This document shows positions 8,230 to 16,117 of a stretch of DNA of 23,539 nt, piece by piece. The DNA is taken from assembly GCA_903921605.1 (NCBI GenBank), contig CAIXQV010000997.1:1-23539 (forward strand). The letters run 5' to 3'. The translations under genes were made by a program, and so were the position numbers. The notes below the pieces were generated by a model. The model did no database searches, had not been told where the DNA came from, and worked only from the letters and a program-made list of their open reading frames with translations. Source of the stretch: an uncultured Planctomycetaceae bacterium (GTDB lineage: Bacteria; Planctomycetota; Planctomycetia; Planctomycetales; Planctomycetaceae). Every line of letters begins with the position of its first letter. Positions within the stretch are counted from its first letter, which is position 1.

Positions 8230-10506
8230 CTACATCTGCCGCAGGATTCGCACGGCGTCGACGGCTGCCGCATCCGGTGCCATGGTCGTGAGGGAAATGC
8301 CTGAGACAACTCTTGTAATGTTATGGTCCACTTTGTCGGGAATCGACCATTCTGAACCATCAGCGGTTGTCATGTAAATTGACAGTGTGTGATGGCCACT
8401 TCCGGGACGCTCGCCAATGATATGCAAAAGCGTGAATCGCCCCTTGCGGCCTCCGAACATTTGCTCACCGATACGATAGCCAGCTCGAACTCGTCCCGCA
8501 TCGACAACCAGATGCTCTGGCGAAGTCCTGAAGCCCGCGGTCTGCAGTTCTTTGCGGAGTCCGGTGATCAGGCTCATCAATTGATCGCCGTCGGTGACAG
8601 CCTGCGCGTTTAGTCCATCGGAGATAACGATCTGAGTATTCAACTGATCATTCCGACGGCGTATCCCATCAATCATCTCGCGAGACTGCTCGGAGAGATG
8701 CTCACCGGACACCGGATGCAGAATATAGTCGGTTCGGTCCGCTGACTGACTGCGGAGTCGAACGGCGTTCGGGATGGTCGCGACGAAGGCGTCATCCAGT
8801 TCTTTCCAGATTGAGATTCTGGCGTCTTCATAAATATGCTGAATCTGTTTGGCCAGTTCGGGCTGAAGATCAGCCGGGCTGGCTCCGTAACCTTCCGCCA
8901 CGAACACACCTCGCGAGCGGACTTCGTCGATGCGATCTCTGGCTTCCTGCCGGATAGCATCATCCTCGCGAGCGTCGTTCTTCCTTCGGCAGTACTGCAG
9001 ATAAACCCACGTCGGGTCGCCAAAGTGCGGCGTTGGTTTTTCGTTTTCGTCGACAATGTTTAACGACTGGAAAAAGTTCCACATGCGATCATTGACGCGG
9101 AATCCGAATTTCTCACGGATGTGGACATGGTCCTGATAGCCTGTGGTCAGATATCCCAGCATCGGGTCAATTCGCGTCGGCAAGGCCATCAGATAGCCTG
9201 GGTTGGCCGGCATAATCTGATCAATGCACCAGCCAAGATCGTCGAGACTGACATCCATATGCAGCGTGGAGCAAACGTCGAGTCCGATCATGAGGCCGTG
9301 AAGTTTTCCCATCACGATATCTTCAAGGCAGCATCGAACAAGCTGCTCTCGGGAGCGGAAGACTTCGGGTCCGATAAAGCCCGCAACATCATTCAGATGG
9401 ACCCACGGCGGACGGTTTTGACCGCGTTTCTTCAGGGCCTCGGCAGTGACAGTGGTAAGAGCTCTTGCGAAACCATATTTACGAGACTCATGAATCACCA
9501 TGTCCGTGCCGTGGCCATGTCCGTTTGTGAAGTCGGCCCCCTGCCCCGTTTCAAAATAGAGTGCATAACGTCCTGTGCGAGATCTCGCATGCAGCTTCAT
9601 TTTTTCGACGGTCAGATCGAAAGTTTTGTTGGCGGCATCGTTACCGGCAATGCTCTGGAACCAGAACTCTGTGGAGCCAGGATGTTTGCGTTCCACTTCC
9701 GCCTGAACGTCGATATGGGACAGGACACAATGAGGAAGGACATCTGTGATTTCGAATGTCGCGAGAATATCCTGCAGAGCATTCTCGACGGCCGCGACAG
9801 ATTCGGGAGTGCTTGAAACCGGATTCGTTCCGATCAACACATCACCGACCCCGTACGCGAATGCATCGAAGACCTGCCAGCGAATATCGTCGATATTGTC
9901 GGTGGGTGAGTTCGGCTGAATTCGAGCCCCCATGTAGCCTTTTGCGCCGAGTTGAGTGCCGGGCAGTGGGTTGAAGACCTTCGCGCCAACTTTGATGAGT
10001 TCGTCGTTACTCATCAAACGCACAACGCAGGCGATAACGTCGCTGGAGAGACCATTCCGAATCTCGTGAATGTCCTGTTCGCTGCGCTCCAGAAGAAAGG
10101 TCCTGAGATCGCCAAGCGTCATTTCACCAAGGCGAGTTCTCAGGCTGGCATCGAGATCCGCGTTGATGAATTCAAGCAGTTCATCCTTGAATGGGGGATG
10201 TTCATCGATTTGTTGAACCGTGGTGCGAGACAGGAGATTGCGAGCCAGCGTTCGAGTTGCATCGTCAACCGCGGCGACCCCCAGAATCTGATCGCCCTCT
10301 TTAAACTCATTCGCCGCACCCAGCATCTGACGATAGACGTGCTCGTTCCATCTGCCCTGGGTTCGTTGAATCCAGACAAAGAGGTCTTCGTTTTGCGGAG
10401 CCTCAGAAACGGGGCTTAGCATCGCGGACGCTGTGGAACGCGGAGTGCTTGCGACAGCAGAAATGCCGGCAATTCCGGCGGCCAGAAACCGTCTGCGATG
10501 TAACAT
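8230..10506 (-). CDS. eutBC: Ethanolamine ammonia-lyase EutB-EutC fusion with Tat signal peptide
   Basis: From the ATG at 10506 this encodes 758 residues. Ethanolamine ammonia-lyase is an adenosylcobalamin enzyme that converts ethanolamine to acetaldehyde and ammonia, normally from separate EutB and EutC chains. Residues 1-28 are a Tat leader (RRRFLAAG, hydrophobic stretch, then STASA as a cleavage site). Residues about 40-500 match EutB: ARIQPNSPTD (Arg195, Gln197), IGTNPV (Asn228), WFQSIAG (Phe283), YFETGQGAD (Glu319) and GLDVC (Asp410). These correspond to the substrate-binding residues described for E. coli EutB. Residues about 595-758 match the EutC core: VISDGLNA, GRVRAGYRIGE and IGERPGSGHHTLS. 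The RxGxR segment of the EutC N-terminus is not recognisable. AAGGA lies eight bases before 10506; a longer frame to 10659 would bury the Tat motif. No eut shell or reactivase genes are nearby. Confidence 0.9.
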   Translation of the reverse strand: MLHRRRFLAAGIAGISAVASTPRSTASAMLSPVSEAPQNEDLFVWIQRTQGRWNEHVYRQMLGAANEFKEGDQILGVAAVDDATRTLARNLLSRTTVQQIDEHPPFKDELLEFINADLDASLRTRLGEMTLGDLRTFLLERSEQDIHEIRNGLSSDVIACVVRLMSNDELIKVGAKVFNPLPGTQLGAKGYMGARIQPNSPTDNIDDIRWQVFDAFAYGVGDVLIGTNPVSSTPESVAAVENALQDILATFEITDVLPHCVLSHIDVQAEVERKHPGSTEFWFQSIAGNDAANKTFDLTVEKMKLHARSRTGRYALYFETGQGADFTNGHGHGTDMVIHESRKYGFARALTTVTAEALKKRGQNRPPWVHLNDVAGFIGPEVFRSREQLVRCCLEDIVMGKLHGLMIGLDVCSTLHMDVSLDDLGWCIDQIMPANPGYLMALPTRIDPMLGYLTTGYQDHVHIREKFGFRVNDRMWNFFQSLNIVDENEKPTPHFGDPTWVYLQYCRRKNDAREDDAIRQEARDRIDEVRSRGVFVAEGYGASPADLQPELAKQIQHIYEDARISIWKELDDAFVATIPNAVRLRSQSADRTDYILHPVSGEHLSEQSREMIDGIRRRNDQLNTQIVISDGLNAQAVTDGDQLMSLITGLRKELQTAGFRTSPEHLVVDAGRVRAGYRIGEQMFGGRKGRFTLLHIIGERPGSGHHTLSIYMTTADGSEWSIPDKVDHNITRVVSGISLTTMAPDAAAVDAVRILRQM

Positions 10507-10923
10507 GGGCCGAATCCTTGCAAAGCTGCGTTCAAGTAGTTCCGCTCCGAATGTAATCCTCGGAGCCCCAAACTGCCAACGACTTTCGTCCGGCCCGGCC
10601 AGCCAATGAATTTGGTGTCCTTCGTTGTGGAAATCTGGAATAAGTGGTCTTGTCTGCATTTGACGAAGATGGCTTGTACTCCTATCCTGACATCAGCATT
10701 TGTGCATTATTGCACGATGCCCCGCCGGAAGTTTGCCTGCCTTGAACCCCACCCTCACCCGTATCGCCTTTCTCAAGGGTTTTGTCCCGGAAGCGTTGGC
10801 GTTTGAGCGGCAATACTATTCGGTCAAAAATGCCTGCTGGTTTTGATTCCCTTGGTGTGTTTGTGCGTTGACGGAGCGACGCGAACGATCGGGTCCCTGC
10901 GATTCCGATCTCGGAGTTGTTTC
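10507..10923. other. Divergent intergenic region between eutBC and peroxiredoxin genes
   Basis: About 417 bp separate the two divergent start codons chosen here. Both flanking frames stay open some way into it (to 10659 on the minus strand and from 10843 on the plus strand), but the better ribosome-binding sites favour the inner starts. It should contain both promoters. I saw no convincing -35/-10 pair, riboswitch or RNA gene. In particular I could not recognise a cobalamin riboswitch upstream of eutBC. Confidence 0.5.
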
Positions 10924-11508
10924 ATGCGTGGCGCGGTATCCGTTTTACTGATGATTGTTCTGGCGTCTGCCGGGAACGCAGAATCTCCCGAGGTTGCTCT
11001 CGCGGAGGGAGATCCCGCACCGGCGTTTGAAGCGATCTCAGTGTCCGGGGAAGTTTGGAGATCAGAAGAGCACGTTGGAAAAAAGTTTGTTGTGGTCTAT
11101 TTTTACCCGGCAGATTTTACCAACGGATGTACTCGACAGGCCTGTGGATTCAGAGACCACAGGCAAGAACTGGAAGAAGCTGACGTAGAGGTCGTTGGGA
11201 TTAGTGGTGATTCCCTTCGGACTCATGAATTGTTTGCGCGAGTCAACTCGCTAAAATTTGACTTGTTGGCTGATGAAGATGGAAAAGTGGCTCAGGCGTT
11301 TGGAGTGCCGGTTCGCGATGGCGACACGATCACCAGAATGGTGGAAGGTGTTGAGCAAACGTTGAAACGCGGTGTGACGGCCAGTCGCTGGACCTTTATC
11401 ATCGGGAAAGATGGGCGGATTATTCGGAAGAATACGATGGTTGACGCAGAACAGGATTACAGAAAAGTTCTGGAAACCGTTCGACGTTTGACTGCTGATG
11501 CCGAATAA
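10924..11508 (+). CDS. Exported Bcp/PrxQ-type peroxiredoxin
   Basis: From the ATG at 10924 (GGAG seven bases upstream) this encodes 194 residues. The first 19 form a signal peptide ending AGNA. The mature part is a thioredoxin-fold peroxiredoxin. VVYFYPADFTNGCTRQACGFRD (split here as YFYPADF, then TNGCTRQACGFRD) holds the peroxidatic Cys69 and the resolving Cys74 in the C-x4-C arrangement typical of Bcp/PrxQ. The conserved Arg is in TASRWTFII near the C-terminus, followed by GKDGRI. These enzymes reduce H2O2 and organic hydroperoxides using a thiol donor. Bcp is usually cytoplasmic, so an exported version would need an envelope reductant; the next gene encodes an exported CxxC protein that could serve. 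An upstream in-frame ATG at 10843 lacks a ribosome site and would bury the leader. Confidence 0.92.
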   Translation: MRGAVSVLLMIVLASAGNAESPEVALAEGDPAPAFEAISVSGEVWRSEEHVGKKFVVVYFYPADFTNGCTRQACGFRDHRQELEEADVEVVGISGDSLRTHELFARVNSLKFDLLADEDGKVAQAFGVPVRDGDTITRMVEGVEQTLKRGVTASRWTFIIGKDGRIIRKNTMVDAEQDYRKVLETVRRLTADAE

Positions 11509-11642
11509 TGCGTGCGTCGAAGGCTGGAAAAGAATCCAGGCAGTTGGGCAGGCCAACTGAACGACTGGCTTTGTGATGGGTTTCTCTCAGTGTGTTGAGG
11601 GACTCTGGTTTTCGAATTGTTTCATTCAGGGAGTTTCGAAGC

Positions 11643-12194
11643 ATGAGGAAGTTTGTTGCATTTTGCATGATGGCTCTGGCCGCAGTTAACGTTGTCAGCG
11701 CTGCTGACATTAAGTCCGGTCTGCAGATTGATGAGTTCCCTGCAGCTTTCAATGTCACCGACATTACTGGCCCATCGGCTGGTGAGAAGCTTTGCTACCG
11801 TTGCCAGTACGGTGCTCGTCCGGTAATCAGCATTTTCGTCCGCAAGATGGACGAGAACACTCTGAAGCTGGTCAAAGAACTTGATGCTGTTGTTGGCAAG
11901 AATGCGGAAGACAAGAAGATGGCAGCATTCGTCACTGTTCTGACCGACGATCCAGATGCTCAGGAAGCCTCTCTGAAGAAGGCTGCTGAAGAGCAGAAGA
12001 TTGAGCACACTCCGCTGACTGTTTTCGAAAACGCAGTTGGTCCTGCCAAGTACAAGATCAGCGAAAAGGCTTCTGTCACCGTCATGATGTGGGTTGATTC
12101 CAACGTAAAGGTCAACTACGCATTCGAAGATGGCAAGCTTGACGCTGAAGCCATCGGCAAGATTGTAAAAGACACAGAGAAGATCCTGAACTAG
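11643..12194 (+). CDS. Exported small thioredoxin-like CxxC protein, probably highly expressed
   Basis: From the ATG at 11643 (GGAG nine bases upstream) this encodes 183 residues. A clear signal peptide of about 20 residues ends VVSA. The mature protein begins with an EFPAAFNVTDITGP segment resembling the N-terminal strand of TlpA or peroxiredoxin folds. A LCYRC motif follows (Cys51, Cys54), then strand-helix patterns SIFVRKMDENTLKLVKELD and MAAFVTVLTDD, consistent with a thioredoxin fold. A highly charged Lys/Glu helix (108-122) precedes a TPLTVFENAVGPAKYKI segment with the cis-Pro-like TPL. Codon use is strongly biased towards CTG, AAG, GAA, GCT and GTC compared with its neighbours, which suggests high expression. 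It lies 134 bp after the peroxiredoxin gene and ends in a strong terminator. The family's function is not known to me. Confidence 0.8.
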   Translation: MRKFVAFCMMALAAVNVVSAADIKSGLQIDEFPAAFNVTDITGPSAGEKLCYRCQYGARPVISIFVRKMDENTLKLVKELDAVVGKNAEDKKMAAFVTVLTDDPDAQEASLKKAAEEQKIEHTPLTVFENAVGPAKYKISEKASVTVMMWVDSNVKVNYAFEDGKLDAEAIGKIVKDTEKILN

Positions 12195-12269
12195 TTTCGG
12201 ATGTCGTTTGGCTGAACCTGATTGGCTGCTGAACGGCTTCGATTTGAATTAGAACAGATCTGAAAATTT

Positions 12270-12309
12270 AAAAAGACTGAGCGACCCATCGGGGTTGCTC
12301 AGTCTTTTT
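12270..12309. terminator. Strong bidirectional rho-independent terminator
   Basis: A near-perfect hairpin has left arm 12270-12287 and right arm 12292-12309 around an ATCG loop. The stem is 18 bp including one G-T pair. The outer ends are A5 on the left and T5 on the right, so it can terminate both the plus-strand thioredoxin-like gene and the convergent minus-strand AIM24 gene, whose stop lies at 12319. Confidence 0.93.
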
Positions 12310-12318
12310 CTTTTGCTG

Positions 12319-13254
12319 TCAATGTTGCCCCTGGAAATAAACTTCCTCGTACGGTTGAACAACGACAAATCCGTCGCCCTGAAACTGCATCTGAATTGAT
12401 TCGCCGCTGCCCCGGCCAAAGAACGTCTTCAGCGAGATATCCTTTTTGAACTCCGGCGTCAGGTTCCCTGACCAGGCGATTGTGGCATTCGGATCCGTCG
12501 TGACCGGCTGGCCAGGTCGCACTCGCAGCGTCATCGGCTGAAAATGGGACGTGATTGCGATCATCCCCGTTCCCCATAGTTTTACGTTGAAGAGTCCTCC
12601 AGCCAGCATGCCTGTGATGGACTTCATCATTTTGATGTCCCATTCAACAGACGTTTCCAGTGCCAACAGATCGTTGCCGTTCACAAAGATTGCTTCGCGA
12701 TTAAGGCTTAGAATACTGATCCGCTTGCCGGAATCCGCCAGATAAAGTCGTCCCTGTCCCTCAGCTTTTGTCAGCTTTGTGCCTTCTCCACTGACGGCCT
12801 TCTTAAGAAGCTTCCCCAGCCCTTTTTCCAGGAGCCCTTCTCGCGTGAACTTGATGTTCCCGACATAGGCCACCATCGACCCCATTTTTGTCCATACCGG
12901 CCCATTCAGATTGACCTCAAGCATGTACGGGCTTTCCAGCTCAAAGAAGCCGTGACCGTGATCCTGCTGAGATGTCTCCTCGACAAACTCGGCCAATGAA
13001 TAACGCTGATCATTGTCTGGTGGCGGAGAGTTCTTTCGCGGAGAGGAAAAGGCGGGTGATGATCCGAAGACTGATTTCTGCGGAGGTGACGCTTCGTATT
13101 CGACATCATCTTCAAAGTCGTCATCAGCCGGAGCTGGAGCGAGTGCCGGGACCTGAATCCCCGCTTTACAGCTTGGGCAGGACACCGTCCGTCCCGCAAG
13201 ATTGTCCGGAGCTTTCAGGCGTTTTCCACACTGGCATCGGATCTCGATTGGCAT
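12319..13254 (-). CDS. AIM24-family protein with N-terminal zinc ribbon
   Basis: This 311-residue protein begins with a small zinc ribbon: CxC at Cys7/Cys9, then an APDNLAGRTVSCPSC stretch with Cys26 and Cys29, a pattern common at the N-terminus of planctomycete proteins. A low-complexity Pro/Ser/Asp linker (about 35-85) follows. Residues about 100-305 match the AIM24 (former DUF124/TIGR00266) beta-prism domain: ESPYMLEVNLNG, GSMVAYVGNIKF, GQGRLYLADSGKRISIL, LFNVKLWGTGMIAITSH and FGRGSGESIQMQFQG-type strands. No signal peptide or membrane helix is seen. The bacterial function of AIM24 is unknown; the yeast namesake is mitochondrial. It stands alone, with a bidirectional terminator at its 3' end and a 562-bp divergent spacer upstream. 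Confidence 0.88.
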   Translation of the reverse strand: MPIEIRCQCGKRLKAPDNLAGRTVSCPSCKAGIQVPALAPAPADDDFEDDVEYEASPPQKSVFGSSPAFSSPRKNSPPPDNDQRYSLAEFVEETSQQDHGHGFFELESPYMLEVNLNGPVWTKMGSMVAYVGNIKFTREGLLEKGLGKLLKKAVSGEGTKLTKAEGQGRLYLADSGKRISILSLNREAIFVNGNDLLALETSVEWDIKMMKSITGMLAGGLFNVKLWGTGMIAITSHFQPMTLRVRPGQPVTTDPNATIAWSGNLTPEFKKDISLKTFFGRGSGESIQMQFQGDGFVVVQPYEEVYFQGQH

Positions 13255-13816
13255 AAATCAATTACTTTCGTGCAGTCGCAAACCAGTCAACCGTCAGAGC
13301 CTTTATGCGCTTTGGTGTTTTCGGATTCAGCGAATTCAGAGGGAGAAGGAGAACGTCTGGATGATCTGCAGACGTTATTGCTTCGGACCAGTTCCGTCCA
13401 GGGAGTTGGCGACGCCTTCGAAGAATCGCGTTTACATCGCGGACAGACTGAATAGTCGACGCACTTCCCTTCTTGAAAATCGCCCCGGAAATACGCGTTC
13501 ATCATTTAGTGTTGTTGTCAAATACGCTGCTGGTACCTGGTGAGAACCCGTAGAAACGGGCCAATACCCGTAGTTTGGCAATTCGTAACAACAGTAATGA
13601 TCATGCAGCAACGCTGAATTCGGTTCGGCATTGGTTGCTGGTATTTACGCCTCCGATAGCTTTGATCAACCGATGGATGGTCGATCGTAGTCAAAGAACA
13701 AGTTGACTTAAGGGATTTCGTTGTTGTGCTCGCTGCAGATCAGGGAACTCCTGATTTGAGCCCTGATTGAGCTCGAGCGTCTCGGTGAGACCAGTGACTC
13801 ACGGAGGAGGTTGAAA
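13255..13816. other. Divergent intergenic region, 562 bp, no convincing gene
   Basis: This is the longest gene-free stretch in the window, between the leftward AIM24 gene and the rightward outer-membrane gene. Small open frames exist on both strands (for example 13202-13543 plus and 13287-13505 minus), but none has a ribosome site or recognisable protein features. A tandem pair of ACCCGTAG words within small hairpins occurs at 13546-13578. A TTGACT word near 13701 could be a -35 element, but no matching -10 was seen. A small RNA is possible but not shown. Confidence 0.5.
13547..13578. repeat. Two adjacent small hairpins sharing an ACCCGTAG word
   Basis: CCCGT at 13547-13551 pairs with ACGGG at 13556-13560 around an AGAA loop. 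Directly after it, CCAA at 13561-13564 can pair with TTGG at 13575-13578 around a second ACCCGTAG copy. The repeated word in two neighbouring stem-loops in a spacer may be a structured RNA or a protein site. It is not followed by a T-run, so it is not a standard terminator. Confidence 0.3.
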
Positions 13817-14830
13817 GTGCTGTTTCAACGTCATGTTTACCTGAGCCTCATCTTCTGCCTGCATTGCGCAGCGGCTTCCGCGCAGTCGGAAATCGAATCG
13901 ATTGCGGGGCATGCCCCACTGGATCCCGAGCAAGAGGTGGCCAGCTTTGCTTCGTTTCGAAACGAGGCTGCTTCAGATGACACCACAGAACTTGAAGCTC
14001 GAGTTCAGCGGCTGGAAGCGGAACTCTCCCAATACCGAGCGCCGACATACTCTGCCCCGATGAAAACTCTGGAGTCGCAGCTTCAAAGACAGGACGCAGG
14101 GACCGGAGCCCTGTTTGGTGATATCGAAGTCACTTTTCTGCAGCCGCACATTTCAGGTTCACAGGCGGCCTTCGGATTAGGCGCTGTCGGGCGACTTATT
14201 GACGGCGACTATCAGACAGGAATGCGTTACGTCCTCGGATATCGCAATGATTCCGGAGTCGGCGTTCGCGGGCGTTTTTGGCAGTACGATCACAGCTTCG
14301 TATATCTTCCGCCATTCGAACCCGCCGTGTTTGGCATCCGGATGGATGTTGCGGATACAGAAATTACACTCGACCAGCGTTTGCGACACTGGGATATGCA
14401 GGTCTCAGCCGGCCTTCGCTACGGACGTCTTGAATACTCCAGCGAAACGCCCACTCTATTCGGTGTGGGCACAGCCACATTTGAAGGCGTTGGTCCCACA
14501 TTTGCCCTGAATGGTCGTCGTGCCATAGGCAACAGTGGGTTCGCATTTTTTGGTAATGTCCGTGGGGCGATCTTGATTGGGGACATTCGCAATTCTGCAC
14601 TGCTGCCCTTCATGCCTGCCGTGAGATTGGAAGATGAAATCATGACGGTCGCCGAGAATCAGCTTGGCGTCGCTTGGACTCATGATCTGAACAAGTTCGT
14701 GCAACTGGATGTGAAGACCGCGTGGGAAACGCAATACTGGATGAACTCATCGTTGTCGGACGACGTTTACGGAATTGGATCCAACCTTGGTTTCACCGGA
14801 CCGACACTGTCCGTGGAACTGCGATACTAG
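13817..14830 (+). CDS. Outer-membrane beta-barrel protein, Lpg1974-like
   Basis: A GTG start at 13817 sits six bases after a strong GGAGGAGG; an in-frame TTG at 13811 lies against that site and is less likely. The 337-residue product begins with a signal peptide ending AAASAQ. A short coiled-coil segment follows (TELEARVQRLEAELSQY, about 55-75), then a domain of about 240 residues of alternating, aromatic-rich strands separated by Gly-rich turns. The last residues are LSVELRY, with the terminal aromatic residue typical of BAM substrates. Its organisation resembles the Lpg1974 / Legionella major outer-membrane protein family, which is often expanded in planctomycetes. A role as a pore or surface barrel is likely (inference). 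It precedes the radical SAM gene by 284 bp, so co-transcription is unlikely. Confidence 0.8.
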   Translation: MLFQRHVYLSLIFCLHCAAASAQSEIESIAGHAPLDPEQEVASFASFRNEAASDDTTELEARVQRLEAELSQYRAPTYSAPMKTLESQLQRQDAGTGALFGDIEVTFLQPHISGSQAAFGLGAVGRLIDGDYQTGMRYVLGYRNDSGVGVRGRFWQYDHSFVYLPPFEPAVFGIRMDVADTEITLDQRLRHWDMQVSAGLRYGRLEYSSETPTLFGVGTATFEGVGPTFALNGRRAIGNSGFAFFGNVRGAILIGDIRNSALLPFMPAVRLEDEIMTVAENQLGVAWTHDLNKFVQLDVKTAWETQYWMNSSLSDDVYGIGSNLGFTGPTLSVELRY

Positions 14831-15051
14831 AATTGTTCCGACGGATGTTGGCCGGGGAAGGCTCCGGTGATGTTATGGTTGTTTTGGTCAGCTGGACGGG
14901 TCCGTTTATCGACGATACCGTTGAAAGAAAACGGGCACATTCCGTGCGAAGGTCTGAGACGAGCCGAGAGCCACCGAGTTTTCGGTGTTCAGGCACTGGG
15001 AAGTTGCCTGCTACTTGAATCTGCAAGCCCATAGGCTTTTCGGGTCGCGAC

Positions 15052-15065
15052 GGGCAGGAATGCCC
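15052..15065. repeat. Small palindromic element GGGCA-GGAA-TGCCC (possible interspersed repeat)
   Basis: A perfect five-base stem around GGAA is followed by ATCCTAC, inside the spacer between the outer-membrane gene and the radical SAM gene. The look is that of a REP-like interspersed element, but only one copy is present in this window, so the classification rests on appearance alone. Confidence 0.3.
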
Positions 15066-15114
15066 ATCCTACATCAGGGATCAGGCCGTCGAGTTATCGC
15101 AGGATGCGAATGTA

Positions 15115-16020
15115 ATGGGCTTCTTCAATCATGCTGACTACGTCGAAATGACGGTTCACTTTCGCTGCAATCTGCGATGCCGTCACTGCATGATTCTGGA
15201 CACCATGGATTGGTTACGTCCGGCCGATGAACGCGAGTTCTCCGACTTGCTGGAAGAGAATCGCCGAACTTCCCGATGGAAGGGCCTCATACTCACCGGC
15301 TCTGAAGTCACTCTTCGCTCAGACCTTCCCCTGATGGCTCAGCGAGCACGGGACGCTGGTTTTGAACACGTGCGGATTCAGACCCATGGGATGCGACTGG
15401 CTGATCTTCGCTACTGTGAAACTTTAATCGATGCGGGTATCAATGAGTTCTTTATCAGCCTGACGGCTGACACTGCGGAACTTCACGATTCAATTACCGA
15501 AGTGCCCGGCTCCTTTGAGAAAACTCTGCAGGCGATTCGTAACCTCGCTCAATTTCCAGGCGTGCGCCAGATGACCAATACTGTCATCACGAAGCTCAGT
15601 TACCAGTCTCTGCCGAAAGTGGTAGAGCTGCTGAAGGAGGTTCCCAACCTCGTCGAAATGGACTTCTGGAATTACTGGCCGATGACAGAAGACGGAGATC
15701 CGAACCTCCTTGTTTCTCATTTCGAAGTGCAGCCGTTTCTTCGTTCTGCGATTCGTTTGGCTCGCGCAATGGGGCGACAGGTCGAGGTTAAGAATTTTCC
15801 TCACTGCCTGCTGGTATCTGACGCTGATGCGTTGGTCAATGATCAACCGGAACTGCGAATTGATCCTCGGTTCTGGAATGAGTTTAACCGGAATGGGTTT
15901 CATCAATGTGCGTTTCGCGAAGTTTGCGGTTCTCGACAATGTCTGGGGCTGAATGCGGCGTACGTCCGAGAATTCGGCTGGCATGAAGACCTGCTGAAGC
16001 CTCTTCCGAGGAGTGCCTGA
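15115..16020 (+). CDS. Radical SAM enzyme with C-terminal cysteine cluster
   Basis: This 301-residue protein has the radical SAM cluster motif CNLRCRHC (Cys18, Cys22, Cys25), which binds the [4Fe-4S] cluster that cleaves S-adenosylmethionine. The usual GGEP motif reads LTGSEVTLRSDL (60-71), followed by a classic half-barrel (HVRIQTHGMRL, INEFFISLTA, TNTVITK). The C-terminus has four more cysteines (Cys231, Cys265, Cys271, Cys276), ending CLGLNAAYVREFG. This resembles auxiliary-cluster (SPASM/Twitch-like) enzymes that modify peptides or proteins. No RRE precursor-binding domain is seen at the N-terminus. AGGA lies about ten bases before the ATG. It is followed after 97 bp by a tryptophan-halogenase-like gene in the same direction. 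The substrate is unknown, and sequence alone does not distinguish a RiPP maturase from other roles. Confidence 0.88.
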   Translation: MGFFNHADYVEMTVHFRCNLRCRHCMILDTMDWLRPADEREFSDLLEENRRTSRWKGLILTGSEVTLRSDLPLMAQRARDAGFEHVRIQTHGMRLADLRYCETLIDAGINEFFISLTADTAELHDSITEVPGSFEKTLQAIRNLAQFPGVRQMTNTVITKLSYQSLPKVVELLKEVPNLVEMDFWNYWPMTEDGDPNLLVSHFEVQPFLRSAIRLARAMGRQVEVKNFPHCLLVSDADALVNDQPELRIDPRFWNEFNRNGFHQCAFREVCGSRQCLGLNAAYVREFGWHEDLLKPLPRSA

Positions 16021-16117
16021 TCATGGCGGTCGATCATTCATTGCTGCTTACAGGCTGAGACGAGCATCTTCGAGCTGAGTCGTTCTGCGCTCAATAGAAT
16101 TATGGAGTTGGTTTCAG

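Noticed and set aside
9121..9816. 231-codon open frame on the plus strand inside eutBC
   Set aside because: It is antisense to the highly conserved EutB active-site region, with no ribosome site or domain.
13202..13543. 113-codon plus-strand frame in the AIM24-OMP spacer
   Set aside because: It overlaps the AIM24 start, has no ribosome site and no protein-like pattern.
14845..15018. 57-codon frame upstream of the radical SAM gene, considered as a RiPP precursor
   Set aside because: No Shine-Dalgarno, Arg-rich late part unlike a leader-core peptide, and it continues a frame open inside the preceding gene. Mentioned only as a weak candidate.
16023..16058. 11-residue frame (MAVDHSLLLTG) between the radical SAM and halogenase genes, considered as a precursor peptide
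   Set aside because: Too short, no Trp or Cys to modify, no ribosome site.
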